From: Saonia flava
Lineage (GTDB): Bacteria; Bacteroidota; Bacteroidia; Flavobacteriales; Flavobacteriaceae
NCBI RefSeq assembly: GCF_011927795.1
Contig: NZ_JAATJJ010000002.1
Coordinates: 744,001-808,000 of the forward strand
Length of the DNA: 64,000 nt
Reading direction: 5' to 3'
This document shows, in pieces, positions 16,009 through 24,869 of this stretch. Below the pieces are notes generated by a model. It saw only the letters and a program-made list of their open reading frames with translations, had not been told where the DNA came from and ran no database searches. The first letter of the stretch is position 1; every line of letters begins with the position of its first letter. The translations under genes and the position numbers were made by a program.

Positions 16009-17418
16009 TTATAATGTTGTGGGACATACATAGTCCGTTACCTTAAAACCAGCATTTTTAATTGCAGCATAACCCCCTTGAACATCAATTAAATTGTGAA
16101 TTCCCCTACTCTTTAAAATTGAAGCGGCAATTACTGAACGGTAGCCCCCAGCACAATGGACATAAAAAGGTTCATTGGATGGAAATTCGGCCAAATGGCT
16201 ATTCAATTCACTTAGTGGTGTATTGCTTGCGTTAATCAGATGTTCGGACAGATATTCGCTCTCTTTACGAACATCAAAAACCGGCGATTTATTTTCCTCA
16301 ACAGCGTCTTTAACATCATTAACAGAAAGCGAAACTATAGTATCAACTTCCTTGCCCGCTTTTTTCCATGCTTCTATACCCCCGTCCAAAATACCTAGAG
16401 TATTATCAAAACCAACTCTGGATAAACGAGTTACAGTTTCTTCTTCCAGCCCTTTTGGTGTTATCAATAGAAGTGGTTGCTGGACATCAGCAATCAACGC
16501 ACCTACCCAAGGTGCAAAATCACCGTTTAATCCAATAAAAATGGAGCGTGGCACATGTGCTTTTACAAATTCATCTTGATGACGTACATCCAAAACAATG
16601 GCCCCTGTTTCATTAGCAGCCGTTTCAAAAGCATCTGGCGACAATAAAGATGTACCTTTCTCCAAAACCTCAGCAATATCCTTATAGCCTTCTTTATTCA
16701 TTTTCACATTGAGAGGAAAATATTTTGGTGGCGGCAACAAGCCATGGGTCACTTCTTTTATAAACTCTTCTTTGGTCATATCTGTGCGTAACGCATAGTT
16801 CACTTTCTTTTGATTGCCCAAAGTATCCACTGTTTCCTTCATCATGTTCTTACCACAGGCCGAACCTGCGCCGTGTGCAGGGTATACAATAATATCATTT
16901 GCCAAAGGCATAATTTTATTGCGGAGACTTTCGAACAGAAGACCTGCCAAGTCCTCTTGAGTCATATCGGCGGCTTTTTGGGCCAAATCCGGTCTTCCAA
17001 CATCACCCAGAAACAAGGTATCTCCTGAGAAAATAGCATGATCCCTTCCTTTTTCATCCCTTAATAGAAAGGTTGTGCTTTCCATGGTATGACCTGGTGT
17101 GTGCAAAACTTTTAGGGAAATGTCTCCTAACTTAAATTCTTGTCCATCTTTCGCTATTATAGCATCAAACGAAGGATTGGCATTTGGCCCATAAATAATG
17201 GGAGCACCTGTTTCTTTGGATAAGGTTACATGACCGCTCACAAAATCTGCATGAAAATGCGTCTCCAAAATGAATTTTATTTTGGCATCATCCAGTTTCG
17301 CCCTTTTAATATATGGATGCACTTCCCTAAGTGGATCAATTATAGCCACTTCCCCTTTACTTTCTATATAATAAGCTCCTTGAGCCAAACATCCTGTATA
17401 AATTTGTTCTATTTTCAT
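16009..17418 (-). CDS. Persulfide dioxygenase-rhodanese fusion (MBL fold plus two rhodanese domains)
   Basis: The 469-residue protein starts with an ETHE1-like metallo-beta-lactamase domain (THFHAD at residues 53-58, TPGHTMESTTFLL, FSGDTLFLGDVGRPDL, YPAHGAGSACG). Two rhodanese domains follow: the first (about 265-365) has no Cys in its active loop (LLLITPKGLEEE), the second (about 370-469) has the loop HCAGGYRS with a catalytic Cys. Enzymes of this build (CstB-like) oxidise persulfides to sulfite or thiosulfate and transfer sulfur. It is cytosolic. Upstream by 66 bp is a SulP permease and nearby are DUF2892 and a Crp/Fnr regulator, a combination that suggests sulfide or persulfide detoxification. 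Confidence 0.92.
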   Translation of the reverse strand: MKIEQIYTGCLAQGAYYIESKGEVAIIDPLREVHPYIKRAKLDDAKIKFILETHFHADFVSGHVTLSKETGAPIIYGPNANPSFDAIIAKDGQEFKLGDISLKVLHTPGHTMESTTFLLRDEKGRDHAIFSGDTLFLGDVGRPDLAQKAADMTQEDLAGLLFESLRNKIMPLANDIIVYPAHGAGSACGKNMMKETVDTLGNQKKVNYALRTDMTKEEFIKEVTHGLLPPPKYFPLNVKMNKEGYKDIAEVLEKGTSLLSPDAFETAANETGAIVLDVRHQDEFVKAHVPRSIFIGLNGDFAPWVGALIADVQQPLLLITPKGLEEETVTRLSRVGFDNTLGILDGGIEAWKKAGKEVDTIVSLSVNDVKDAVEENKSPVFDVRKESEYLSEHLINASNTPLSELNSHLAEFPSNEPFYVHCAGGYRSVIAASILKSRGIHNLIDVQGGYAAIKNAGFKVTDYVCPTTL

Positions 17419-17484
17419 TTTTAATTTTTCTTAAATTTAAGATTTACTAAAGTATTTTTTCTTAACTAAAAACCGTTATTTGGA

Positions 17485-19215
17485 TTATATAGGGTGGTTT
17501 TTAGATTGCAGTGCAATTTTATTCTGCATTTGTGTTTTTCCACCGTGATTTTTACAATTATCACAGGCCTCGAATGTTCTTACAAAGATATTTTCTTCAC
17601 CTATGTCATTGATTAAACCAGACTTGTATAACAAATCTCGCAGAGGCCCATTTACTCTTGCTAACTTAAATTCCAATCCCCTATCTTTTAAATCTGCCAC
17701 CACATTGCGTAGCATATGCGTCGCTGTACTATCCATATAATTAATAGCCTCGGCATTTAAAATGATGTATTTTAACTTTGGTCCTTTTTTTTCTATTTGC
17801 CGATATAATTCCGTTTTAAAAAAACCTTTATTTCCGAAATACAATTGTGAATCGAAACGTAGAGCAAGCACTTCATCCTCAATTTCAATATCTTCCGAAA
17901 AACGATTTATATTTTTAAAATAGTCGGTGCCTTTTATTCTTCCCAAAACTGCAAAGTGCGGTTTTGAAGTTCTATAGACCATAAGAAGTAATGAAATTAA
18001 AATTCCTATTAGAATTCCTTCTTTTATACCAATAAACAGCGTAATACAAAATGTAGCCAATAATACCATAAACTCATCCTTACGGTTTTCCCATAAACTC
18101 CTTGCATAGCTAAAATCAATTAAACTAAATACAGAAACCATAATTATGGATGCTAAGACAGCATTCGGCAAATAGTAGAATAAGGGTGTTAAAAACAAAA
18201 GGGTTATCAGGACCAACAGCACACTTACAATTGAGCTAATCTGAGTTTTAGCACCCAATTCATTATTAATGGCTGATCTAGAAAAACTCGCTGTTACAGG
18301 TAATGACTGAAAAAATGAGCCTACAATATTTGTAGTTCCCAATGCTATTAATTCTTGGTTGGGTCTTATGGTATCTGTATTGTTTTTTTCCTCTATTCCT
18401 TTACCAATAGAAATAGCCTCAAGATAACCAACAAAAGCAACTGCAAGCGCTATGGGCCATAACGCTTTAATACTTTCCAAATTAAAAGCATGTATCTTAA
18501 AAGAAGGCAAGCCTTTTGGCACATTCCCAACTAATTTAACTCCTTTACTTTCCAAATTAAAAGCAAAAACCGCTATAACCCCAAGTACTACAACCAATAA
18601 AATTGCTAAGATTTTTTTATTGAATTTTCTCAACAAAATAATAAAAAGAATTCCCAAAACACCAATCATAACGTCATATGGATTAGCCTCTCCTATATTC
18701 CGAAAAGCATTTCTTATGAGGATATGAAATTGATTACTTCCAGGAATATTTGTACCCAATAGGTGCTTTAATTGACTAAACATAATAATAAATGCTGCTG
18801 CAGAAGTAAAGCCACTAATAACGGGTTTGGACATAAAATTGACCAGAAAGCCCATTCTAAAAAAACCTAAAAGTAATTGCATAGCACCCACCAAAAACGC
18901 AAGTAGCATTGCCATAGCAATATAATTTTCAATACCAGAAATTGCCAATGTACCCAAGCCAGCAGCTACTAAAAGAGAATCCATGGCAACAGGGCCAATA
19001 GCTAATTGTCTAGACGTGCCCAACAAAGCGTAAACAACAATAGGAAAAAGGGACGCATACAGACCATATACAGGAGGTAACCCTGCAATCATGGCATAAG
19101 CCATACCTTGAGGCACCAAAATAATACCTACTGTTACTCCCGCCAATAAGTCTTTCGAAAAAAAACTTCTTTTATAGTTTTGCAGCCATTCCAGAAACGG
19201 AAAAAATCCTTTCAT
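17485..19215 (-). CDS. SulP-family anion permease with STAS domain
   Basis: The 576-residue protein has the SulP N-terminal signature DLLAGVTVGIILVPQGMAYAM and GLPPVYGLYASLFP, about 12-14 membrane helices, and a cytosolic STAS domain from about residue 440 with YIILNAEAINYMDSTATHML. Its tail holds CDNCKNHGG. SulP members carry sulfate, bicarbonate or other anions, usually with Na+ or H+. Placement next to the persulfide dioxygenase gene, with 66 bp between, makes a sulfur oxyanion (sulfate, sulfite or thiosulfate) likely, although bicarbonate transport is possible. Confidence 0.9.
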   Translation of the reverse strand: MKGFFPFLEWLQNYKRSFFSKDLLAGVTVGIILVPQGMAYAMIAGLPPVYGLYASLFPIVVYALLGTSRQLAIGPVAMDSLLVAAGLGTLAISGIENYIAMAMLLAFLVGAMQLLLGFFRMGFLVNFMSKPVISGFTSAAAFIIMFSQLKHLLGTNIPGSNQFHILIRNAFRNIGEANPYDVMIGVLGILFIILLRKFNKKILAILLVVVLGVIAVFAFNLESKGVKLVGNVPKGLPSFKIHAFNLESIKALWPIALAVAFVGYLEAISIGKGIEEKNNTDTIRPNQELIALGTTNIVGSFFQSLPVTASFSRSAINNELGAKTQISSIVSVLLVLITLLFLTPLFYYLPNAVLASIIMVSVFSLIDFSYARSLWENRKDEFMVLLATFCITLFIGIKEGILIGILISLLLMVYRTSKPHFAVLGRIKGTDYFKNINRFSEDIEIEDEVLALRFDSQLYFGNKGFFKTELYRQIEKKGPKLKYIILNAEAINYMDSTATHMLRNVVADLKDRGLEFKLARVNGPLRDLLYKSGLINDIGEENIFVRTFEACDNCKNHGGKTQMQNKIALQSKNHPI

Positions 19216-19270
19216 GGGGCAAATTTACTATTTAATATAGAGATTGAACGTAACTTGGGTTACCGAAAAG

Positions 19271-20383
19271 TTATTGCTTCCACCAATCAGAAAATTGTTG
19301 TTCTTTGCCCACAATAATTTTCTCCCCGATAATAGGGGTTGATAAATTAATATTTTTCTCCATACTTGCTTTGTATAACCTTTGAACAGGATCATCCCAA
19401 TCATGATTAGACAACGTAAATCCTCCCCAATGTATTGGAATAAGCATATTTCCTTTTAAATCTAAATGTGCTTGTGCTGTTTCTTCCGGCATCATATGAA
19501 TGTCTTTCCAAAGTTCATCGTACTGACCACATTCCATCATGCAAACATCAAAAGGGCCGTGTTCCTTCCCAATTTTTTTAAACCCCTCAAAGTAACCAGA
19601 ATCTCCACTAAAAAAAAGTTTGTGTTTTCCATCAATCACCCAGGAACACCATAAAGTTGACATTTTATCTAACAATCCTCTGCCTGAGAAATGCTGAGCA
19701 GGCGTACAGGTAAATGTAATATCCGCTACCGTAATACTATCCTCCCAATACAACTCGGAAATTTTACTTTCTTCAACACCCCATTTTTTTAAATGTGCCC
19801 CCAAACCAAGTGGCACAATGAACTTCTTTGTTTTTCCTTTTAATCTTTTAATGGAACCATAATCCAAATGGTCATAATGGTCATGTGAAAATATGATTAT
19901 ATCAATCTCTGGTAGATCCTCAATGGCAATAGGTAGTGTGTCATTAAACCTCTTTGGCATAATGTAGGGAACTGGTGAAGGATAATCCCCAAACATAGGG
20001 TCTATCAATATATTTTTACCATTCATTTTTAAATAAAATGCTGAATGTCCATACCAAACCAGACTGGTTTCCGAATCCCTTAATTCGTCCAATTGAGACT
20101 TATCCCATTTAATAACGGGCAATGATTTACTTGGCTTTTTATTTGGATTTCCCTTAAACATTTTTCCAAATATTTTTTTATAATCGTCCCAACTAAAATC
20201 ATTTTTAGTTGGGTATAAATTGGTGAATTTACCATTGGAATAATTAGGTGTTTCTTTCATTTTTTCTAAAATTTCTCCTTTTGATTCCCCACCAAATACT
20301 GGATGAAAATTTACAAACAAGACAGTGATTAAACCTAACATTAAAAAACCACTTATTAGCCGTACAAGAATTTTCTTAAACAT
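19271..20383 (-). CDS. NAPE-PLD/UlaG-type MBL-fold metallohydrolase, membrane anchored
   Basis: The 370-residue protein has an N-terminal membrane helix (about residues 5-27) followed by an MBL domain. The metal motif is FSHDHYDHLDYG, later landmarks are FFSGDSGYFEGFKKIG, DVCMMECGQYDELWKDIHM and MLIPIHWGGFTLSNHDWDDP. This order is that of the bacterial N-acylphosphatidylethanolamine phospholipase D-like family (COG2220). Members are often annotated as hydrolases with phosphodiesterase or lactonase activity. The substrate here is unknown. The gene is 24 bp upstream of... the TrmL gene end on the same strand side, so it may be cotranscribed from trmL. Confidence 0.85.
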   Translation of the reverse strand: MFKKILVRLISGFLMLGLITVLFVNFHPVFGGESKGEILEKMKETPNYSNGKFTNLYPTKNDFSWDDYKKIFGKMFKGNPNKKPSKSLPVIKWDKSQLDELRDSETSLVWYGHSAFYLKMNGKNILIDPMFGDYPSPVPYIMPKRFNDTLPIAIEDLPEIDIIIFSHDHYDHLDYGSIKRLKGKTKKFIVPLGLGAHLKKWGVEESKISELYWEDSITVADITFTCTPAQHFSGRGLLDKMSTLWCSWVIDGKHKLFFSGDSGYFEGFKKIGKEHGPFDVCMMECGQYDELWKDIHMMPEETAQAHLDLKGNMLIPIHWGGFTLSNHDWDDPVQRLYKASMEKNINLSTPIIGEKIIVGKEQQFSDWWKQ

Positions 20384-20406
20384 TCTTTTTAATCTGATTC
20401 TATCTG

Positions 20407-20865
20407 CTACACTAATTTACTATTTCTTATTCCCTCATAAACAACAATACTTACCGCATTGGCTAAATTCAGGCTTCTAATATGAGGGCTTAACAGTGGA
20501 ATTTTATAGACTTTGTCTTTATTTTCTTGAATGATGTTTTTGGGCAGCCCAACAGATTCCTTTCCAAAAACAAAAAATAGATTATCCTTAAAATCAATAT
20601 CGTAATAATCCTTTTCTCCGTGACTTGACAAAAAAACCATTTCCGCTTCTCTATTTTTTTTAAAGAAATCGTCTATGCTTTCATAAATAAACAAAGATAT
20701 GTGCTGCCAATAATCTAATCCTGCCCTTTTTAGGCGTTTGTCATCAATTTCAAACCCAAAAGGTTTTACTAAGTGCAAATTACAACCAGAGGCCAAACTC
20801 AATCGGCCAATATTACCTGTATTGGTGGGAATTTCGGGTTCTATAAGAACAATATTTTGAGTCAT
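20407..20865 (-). CDS. trmL: tRNA (cytidine/uridine-34-2'-O)-methyltransferase
   Basis: The 152-residue SPOUT protein begins QNIVLIEPEIPTNTGNIGRL, which is the TrmL start, and carries LHLVKPFGFEIDDKRLKRAGLDYW, LFFVFGKESVGLP and the knot motif SLNLANAVSIVVYEG near the C-terminus. TrmL methylates the wobble ribose of tRNA-Leu isoacceptors, using SAM, as a dimer in the cytoplasm. Length (150-160) is normal. It follows the Crp/Fnr gene by 19 bp on the same strand. The annotation is safe from the sequence alone. Confidence 0.93.
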   Translation of the reverse strand: MTQNIVLIEPEIPTNTGNIGRLSLASGCNLHLVKPFGFEIDDKRLKRAGLDYWQHISLFIYESIDDFFKKNREAEMVFLSSHGEKDYYDIDFKDNLFFVFGKESVGLPKNIIQENKDKVYKIPLLSPHIRSLNLANAVSIVVYEGIRNSKLV

Positions 20866-20884
20866 TGTTTTATTTTCAAAGCAC

Positions 20885-21526
20885 TTACAACTCTAGCACC
20901 TTAATTTTATTTCGGTGCATTTCTATTTTCCCCTCTTTCTCTAACTGTTTTAAAAGCCTGGACACAACTACCCTAGAGGTATGTAGGTCATAGGCAATAT
21001 CTTGGTGGGTTGTATGGATAACATCATCGTGGCTCACTTTGGCCTTGTCCTGTAAATGTTTTAACAAGCGCTCGTCCATTCTTAGAAAAGCCAATGTGTC
21101 AACAGTTTCCAATAATTCCATCATTCGAATATGGTAACTGTCCAAAATATATCGCTGCCAGCTTTTGTATTTGGACATCCATATATCCATTTGCTGTACA
21201 GGAATAAAAAGTAATTTTGTGTCCGTTTCTGCCACAGCTCGGATTTCACTTTTTTTATTTCCTAAACAACATGAGAAAGTCATAGCGCAAGTATCACTTT
21301 TTTCAATGAAATAGAGCAATAATTCATCCCCATTCTCATCTTCCCTAAGTATTTTTATTGCGCCTTCCAAAACCAACGGCATCATTTTTATATAATCTCC
21401 AATTTCTATAAGCCGCTCACCTTGTGGCACTTCTTTATAAGTCCCAACTTCTTCAATTTCATCTATGAGCTCGGCCTCAAAAAGATAACCATAACTCTGT
21501 TCCAACATCTCTTTTACTGACAACAT
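20885..21526 (-). CDS. Crp/Fnr-family regulator with Cys pair
   Basis: This 213-residue regulator has a cNMP-binding-like beta domain (residues about 20-130), a dimerisation helix, and a C-terminal winged helix with THQDIAYDLHTSRVVVSRLLKQLEKEG. The effector domain holds Cys80 and the vicinal pair Cys86-Cys87 in DTCAMTFSCCLGNKKSEI. This differs from the Fnr iron-sulfur pattern, and I recall the CC-GNKKSEI sequence as typical of Crp/Fnr members near persulfide genes in Bacteroidetes. A thiol-based sensor role is plausible but inferred. The gene is two bases past the aldose-epimerase-like gene and runs into trmL. Confidence 0.88.
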   Translation of the reverse strand: MLSVKEMLEQSYGYLFEAELIDEIEEVGTYKEVPQGERLIEIGDYIKMMPLVLEGAIKILREDENGDELLLYFIEKSDTCAMTFSCCLGNKKSEIRAVAETDTKLLFIPVQQMDIWMSKYKSWQRYILDSYHIRMMELLETVDTLAFLRMDERLLKHLQDKAKVSHDDVIHTTHQDIAYDLHTSRVVVSRLLKQLEKEGKIEMHRNKIKVLEL

Positions 21527-21528
21527 AC

Positions 21529-22308
21529 TTAGTTTATAGGTTTAATACATACTTTAAACTCCTTTTTATCCGTATCCAAATATTGAAACCCTTTATAAAG
21601 ATCTCTTTGCGCAACTTCATATGGGTAAAAAGTAATAGGTTCAATGCACATCATGGTAGGCACTGGAGTCCAAAGCATAAAATGGCCAAATCCCTGGGTT
21701 GAAATCTGAAGGCTTTTCTCATCTTTTAAGATTACTGATTCACATTCCGCAATATGGAATGCCCTATCCCCCACTTCCAGAACTTCACCCAAAGTAATCT
21801 CATTACCATTGGAGACTATTATTGGGCTCTCCGAATGCAACTTAAAAGCTGGGTGATATCCCAACATAAAAGGCATATCCCTTTCTCCTGACACATCAAA
21901 AGTAATATACAGACCATCTTCTTTTAGCTCATACTTTTTTTGAAATTCAAAACCAAAAGGCCACATTAACATTGATTTGGTGGATTTTTCAGGGAATTTT
22001 GAATTTTTGACTACTGTTCCCGCCTTGTATACTTTTTTATAGGTCGCAGAAACTTCATTATCAAAAACTATTTCGTACTCCAACTCACGCAATAGACCAT
22101 GCTGATCCTGTATGGCATTTCCTCTGGAGACTTGTACCATAAAATCAGTTTCATTCGTTGGGCCAATAATAGGAAACATTTCAGCATCCGAACTTCGCCA
22201 GCCAGGACTTCCTTTTTGATGGATATATTGATGTCCATCTACCAAATAGCTTACCAGTTCGCCAGCATCAATTTTTATTGTTTGATTATTTAATGAAAGT
22301 TCTTTCAT
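21529..22308 (-). CDS. Aldose 1-epimerase-family protein
   Basis: The 259-residue protein has the galactose-mutarotase beta-sandwich signature in divergent form: IHQKGSPGWRSSDAEMFPIIGPTN at the N-terminus, QDQHGLLREL, MLGYHPAFKLH (with the equivalent of the catalytic His) and MCIEPITFYPYE (Glu base). Family members convert sugar anomers or bind sugar phosphates (YeaD-like). It is cytosolic, lies 3 bp after the M20 peptidase gene and 2 bp before the Crp/Fnr gene, forming a housekeeping operon rather than a sugar locus. The substrate is unknown. Confidence 0.85.
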   Translation of the reverse strand: MKELSLNNQTIKIDAGELVSYLVDGHQYIHQKGSPGWRSSDAEMFPIIGPTNETDFMVQVSRGNAIQDQHGLLRELEYEIVFDNEVSATYKKVYKAGTVVKNSKFPEKSTKSMLMWPFGFEFQKKYELKEDGLYITFDVSGERDMPFMLGYHPAFKLHSESPIIVSNGNEITLGEVLEVGDRAFHIAECESVILKDEKSLQISTQGFGHFMLWTPVPTMMCIEPITFYPYEVAQRDLYKGFQYLDTDKKEFKVCIKPIN

Positions 22309-22311
22309 GAA

Positions 22312-23604
22312 TTACTGATTAATAAGTCTATATATTAAAACTGCGGTTCTCTTGGTCAGAGCTTCAATGGTGTTTAAGTTTACTGTTTCTTCTGGAGTGT
22401 GAGCACCCGTTCCCATAGTACCAAGTCCGTCCAAACAATCTACATATTTTGCCACAAAGGAAACATCAGCCGCACCTCTTCTTCCTGGATCATATGCCAA
22501 TACTTCTCCTTGGCCTAAACTTAAGCTTACACCATTTAATTCTTCCAGCAATTTTTTGTTGCCTTCGGTAGGTCCCATTGCAGGGTAACTATCCGTAAAA
22601 TGTATTTCCGCCGATGTTTGTGGTAGATTATTGGCAACAATTTCTCTCATCTTTGCCCGTGCATTTTCCTTTTGCTCTTCTGATATGAATCTTAACCCCC
22701 CTTTGACCATGGCGGTCTGAGAAACCACATTGGTTTTCCCAAAGGCACTGCCTTTACTGGTCTGCTTATCAAAATCAACAAAGGTACCCCCCAATAACAC
22801 ACCCGGATTAAATGTTAGGAGTTCTTCACCCCTTACTTCATTATAAAATGTATTAAGAATACGGGAGATTTCAAAAATAGCCCCAGCACCTGTCCTTTCG
22901 CTAAAAATGCCTGAAGAGTGGGCACGTTTCCCTTCCACATTTACCTCCCACCCAGATGAACCTCTCCTAGCAACCGTTGCATAATTAAAACCTGTAGAGG
23001 TTTCAAAACCCAAAGCTATATCACTTCGTTTAGCTGCATCAATTAAATCTTTACGACTGATGTCCAAAGGCTTTCCCGTACTTTCTTCATCACCGGTAAA
23101 GGCAACTATAATTTGCGCATTTTTCAGCAATCCATTTTCCTGTAAGGCCTTTAAAGCGTACAATACTATAACATCACCGCCTTTCATATCATTCCCTCCA
23201 GGGGCATGTGCAATACTATCATTGACCATTTCAAATTTTTGAAAGGGACTATCTTCCTCAAAAACAGTGTCCAAATGTCCTATCAACAATAACTTTTTTC
23301 CTTTATTTCCAGAAGTTTCAGCAAAAAGGTGCCCAGCTCTATTGAGTTCTTCCGGCATTTCAATCCAGTTGGTCTTAAAGTTAATGTCATCAAAGGCATC
23401 CTTAAAAACCATCCCAACTTCTTTAACTCCCTTGGCATTTAAAGTACCACTATTAATATTCACAACCTTCTCTAAAAATGCAATGGCTTCCGTATTATTA
23501 TTTTCAATGGATTTTACCAGTTTTTTCTCTACCCTCGAAAGTTTTTGAGCATTTATAGAGACTACTGAACAAAGTAAAAGGAGCAACACAAAAATCTTTT
23601 TCAT
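22312..23604 (-). CDS. M20-family metallopeptidase (carboxypeptidase G2-like), secreted
   Basis: The 430-residue protein has a signal peptide (MKKIFVLLLLLCSVVSINAQ) and the M20 metal-binding sets: LLLIGHLDTVFEED, GGNDMKGGDVIVLYAL, FTGDEESTGKPL and a final GTGAHTPEETVNL. The dimerisation insert lies around residues 220-330 (WEVNVEGKRAHSSGIFSERTGAG). Members remove C-terminal residues, especially glutamate, or cleave dipeptides. The signal puts it in the periplasm or outside. It lies 20 bp from the end of the permease gene, on the same strand. Substrate specificity cannot be read from the sequence. Confidence 0.9.
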   Translation of the reverse strand: MKKIFVLLLLLCSVVSINAQKLSRVEKKLVKSIENNNTEAIAFLEKVVNINSGTLNAKGVKEVGMVFKDAFDDINFKTNWIEMPEELNRAGHLFAETSGNKGKKLLLIGHLDTVFEEDSPFQKFEMVNDSIAHAPGGNDMKGGDVIVLYALKALQENGLLKNAQIIVAFTGDEESTGKPLDISRKDLIDAAKRSDIALGFETSTGFNYATVARRGSSGWEVNVEGKRAHSSGIFSERTGAGAIFEISRILNTFYNEVRGEELLTFNPGVLLGGTFVDFDKQTSKGSAFGKTNVVSQTAMVKGGLRFISEEQKENARAKMREIVANNLPQTSAEIHFTDSYPAMGPTEGNKKLLEELNGVSLSLGQGEVLAYDPGRRGAADVSFVAKYVDCLDGLGTMGTGAHTPEETVNLNTIEALTKRTAVLIYRLINQ

Positions 23605-23624
23605 TTTTCTAACTTTTAAAGAGT

Positions 23625-24866
23625 TTATTCAAATTTAATAGCTTTTACAGGAGTTATTTTGGTGATAATAAAAGACGGAATCAATAACATTAGTAGGCAT
23701 AGTACCAAAACACCAATATTTAATACAAGTACCATCCAAAAATCTATATGTACAGGAATATAATCTATGTAATATTCTTTTGGATTGGGAAATTTGAAAA
23801 GCTTGAACTTATGTTGTAACCATAATATACCAAGTCCAATTACATTTCCCCAAAACAACCCCACACCAATTAAATAAACCGCATTGTACAAAAATACTTT
23901 TCTTATGCTCCAATTGGCAGAACCAAGTGCCTTTAGAATGCCAATCATTTGGGTGCGTTCCAATATTAAGACCAACAATGCCGTAATCATATTAATACCG
24001 CCCACAATAATCATAATTCCTATTATGAGTGCTATGTTAAAATCGAACAGACCAATCCATTCAAAAATTTTATAGTATTTGCTTTTAATGTTTTGGGAAT
24101 CCAATGAGGACAACGTTTTGTTATAAATCTCATTACTTTTTTCTTCTAGGTCATCAAAATTGTCCAAAAAAACCTCGAATTTCCCCACTTGGGTTTCCTC
24201 CCATTTATTCATTCTTTGGATATGGCGGATGTCCACAAAAAGATATTTGGCATCAAACTCTTCAAAACCACTATCGTAAATACCCACAACCTTAAATCTT
24301 CTTTGATTGGGAGTTTCAGTAGTACTGCCATTTTTTAAAAAGAACGTAAAGAATGTATCATCAATCTTTAATTTTAACTTGCTTGATAAAATTCTGGAAA
24401 CAAGCACCTCTTCATTCAACTCATCCAAATAATTGGGCAATCTACCTTCCACCAAATATTCATTGAACGCAACCCAGTTATAATCCTTACCTACTCCTTT
24501 TGCAATAACTCCTTCAAAGGTCTCCTCTGTCCTAATTACCCCTCCTTTACTTGCGACAGCCTGAACATGTGAAATACCGTCTATTGTAGTAAATTTTGGG
24601 TAAAAATCTTGTTCCAATGAAACTGGGACAACTGAAACTTCTGAAGTATTGTTGTCGTAATTGTATATCTGTATATGACCATTGAACGCTGCTACCTTTT
24701 CACGAATTTTATGCTTTAAGCCCACACCGGAAGCAATGGCAATCAACATCATAACCAGACCAATTGCTATGGCGGCAATAGCTATTTTTATTATTGGTGC
24801 GGAAATGCTAATTTTATGCTCCTTGCCCGTGATAAGACGTTTGGCAATAAAAAACTCTAAATTCAA
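23625..24866 (-). CDS. LolC/LolE-like ABC transporter permease (FtsX family)
   Basis: The 413-residue protein starts MNLEFFIAKRLITGKEH, has a first membrane helix near 25-50, a long periplasmic MacB/FtsX core (about 50-280), and three C-terminal helices ending LIPSFIITKITPVKAIKFE. This is the architecture of LolC/E, which moves lipoproteins out of the inner membrane with the LolD ATPase. The start codon is TTG (24866-24864); no in-frame ATG is available nearby. The next gene on the opposite strand starts at 24870, so the two start codons are three bases apart. No ATPase partner is adjacent. Confidence 0.88.
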   Translation of the reverse strand: MNLEFFIAKRLITGKEHKISISAPIIKIAIAAIAIGLVMMLIAIASGVGLKHKIREKVAAFNGHIQIYNYDNNTSEVSVVPVSLEQDFYPKFTTIDGISHVQAVASKGGVIRTEETFEGVIAKGVGKDYNWVAFNEYLVEGRLPNYLDELNEEVLVSRILSSKLKLKIDDTFFTFFLKNGSTTETPNQRRFKVVGIYDSGFEEFDAKYLFVDIRHIQRMNKWEETQVGKFEVFLDNFDDLEEKSNEIYNKTLSSLDSQNIKSKYYKIFEWIGLFDFNIALIIGIMIIVGGINMITALLVLILERTQMIGILKALGSANWSIRKVFLYNAVYLIGVGLFWGNVIGLGILWLQHKFKLFKFPNPKEYYIDYIPVHIDFWMVLVLNIGVLVLCLLMLLIPSFIITKITPVKAIKFE

Positions 24867-24869
24867 TCC

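Noticed and set aside
17485-19215. SulP as a sulfate exporter for fucoidan sulfate
   Set aside because: No sulfatase or sulfated-fucan gene lies in the window, and the gene is separated from the fucose operon by other units; the sulfur module is a better context.
21529-22308. Aldose epimerase as part of the fucose pathway
   Set aside because: It is 7 kb away in a different operon with a peptidase and a Crp/Fnr regulator.
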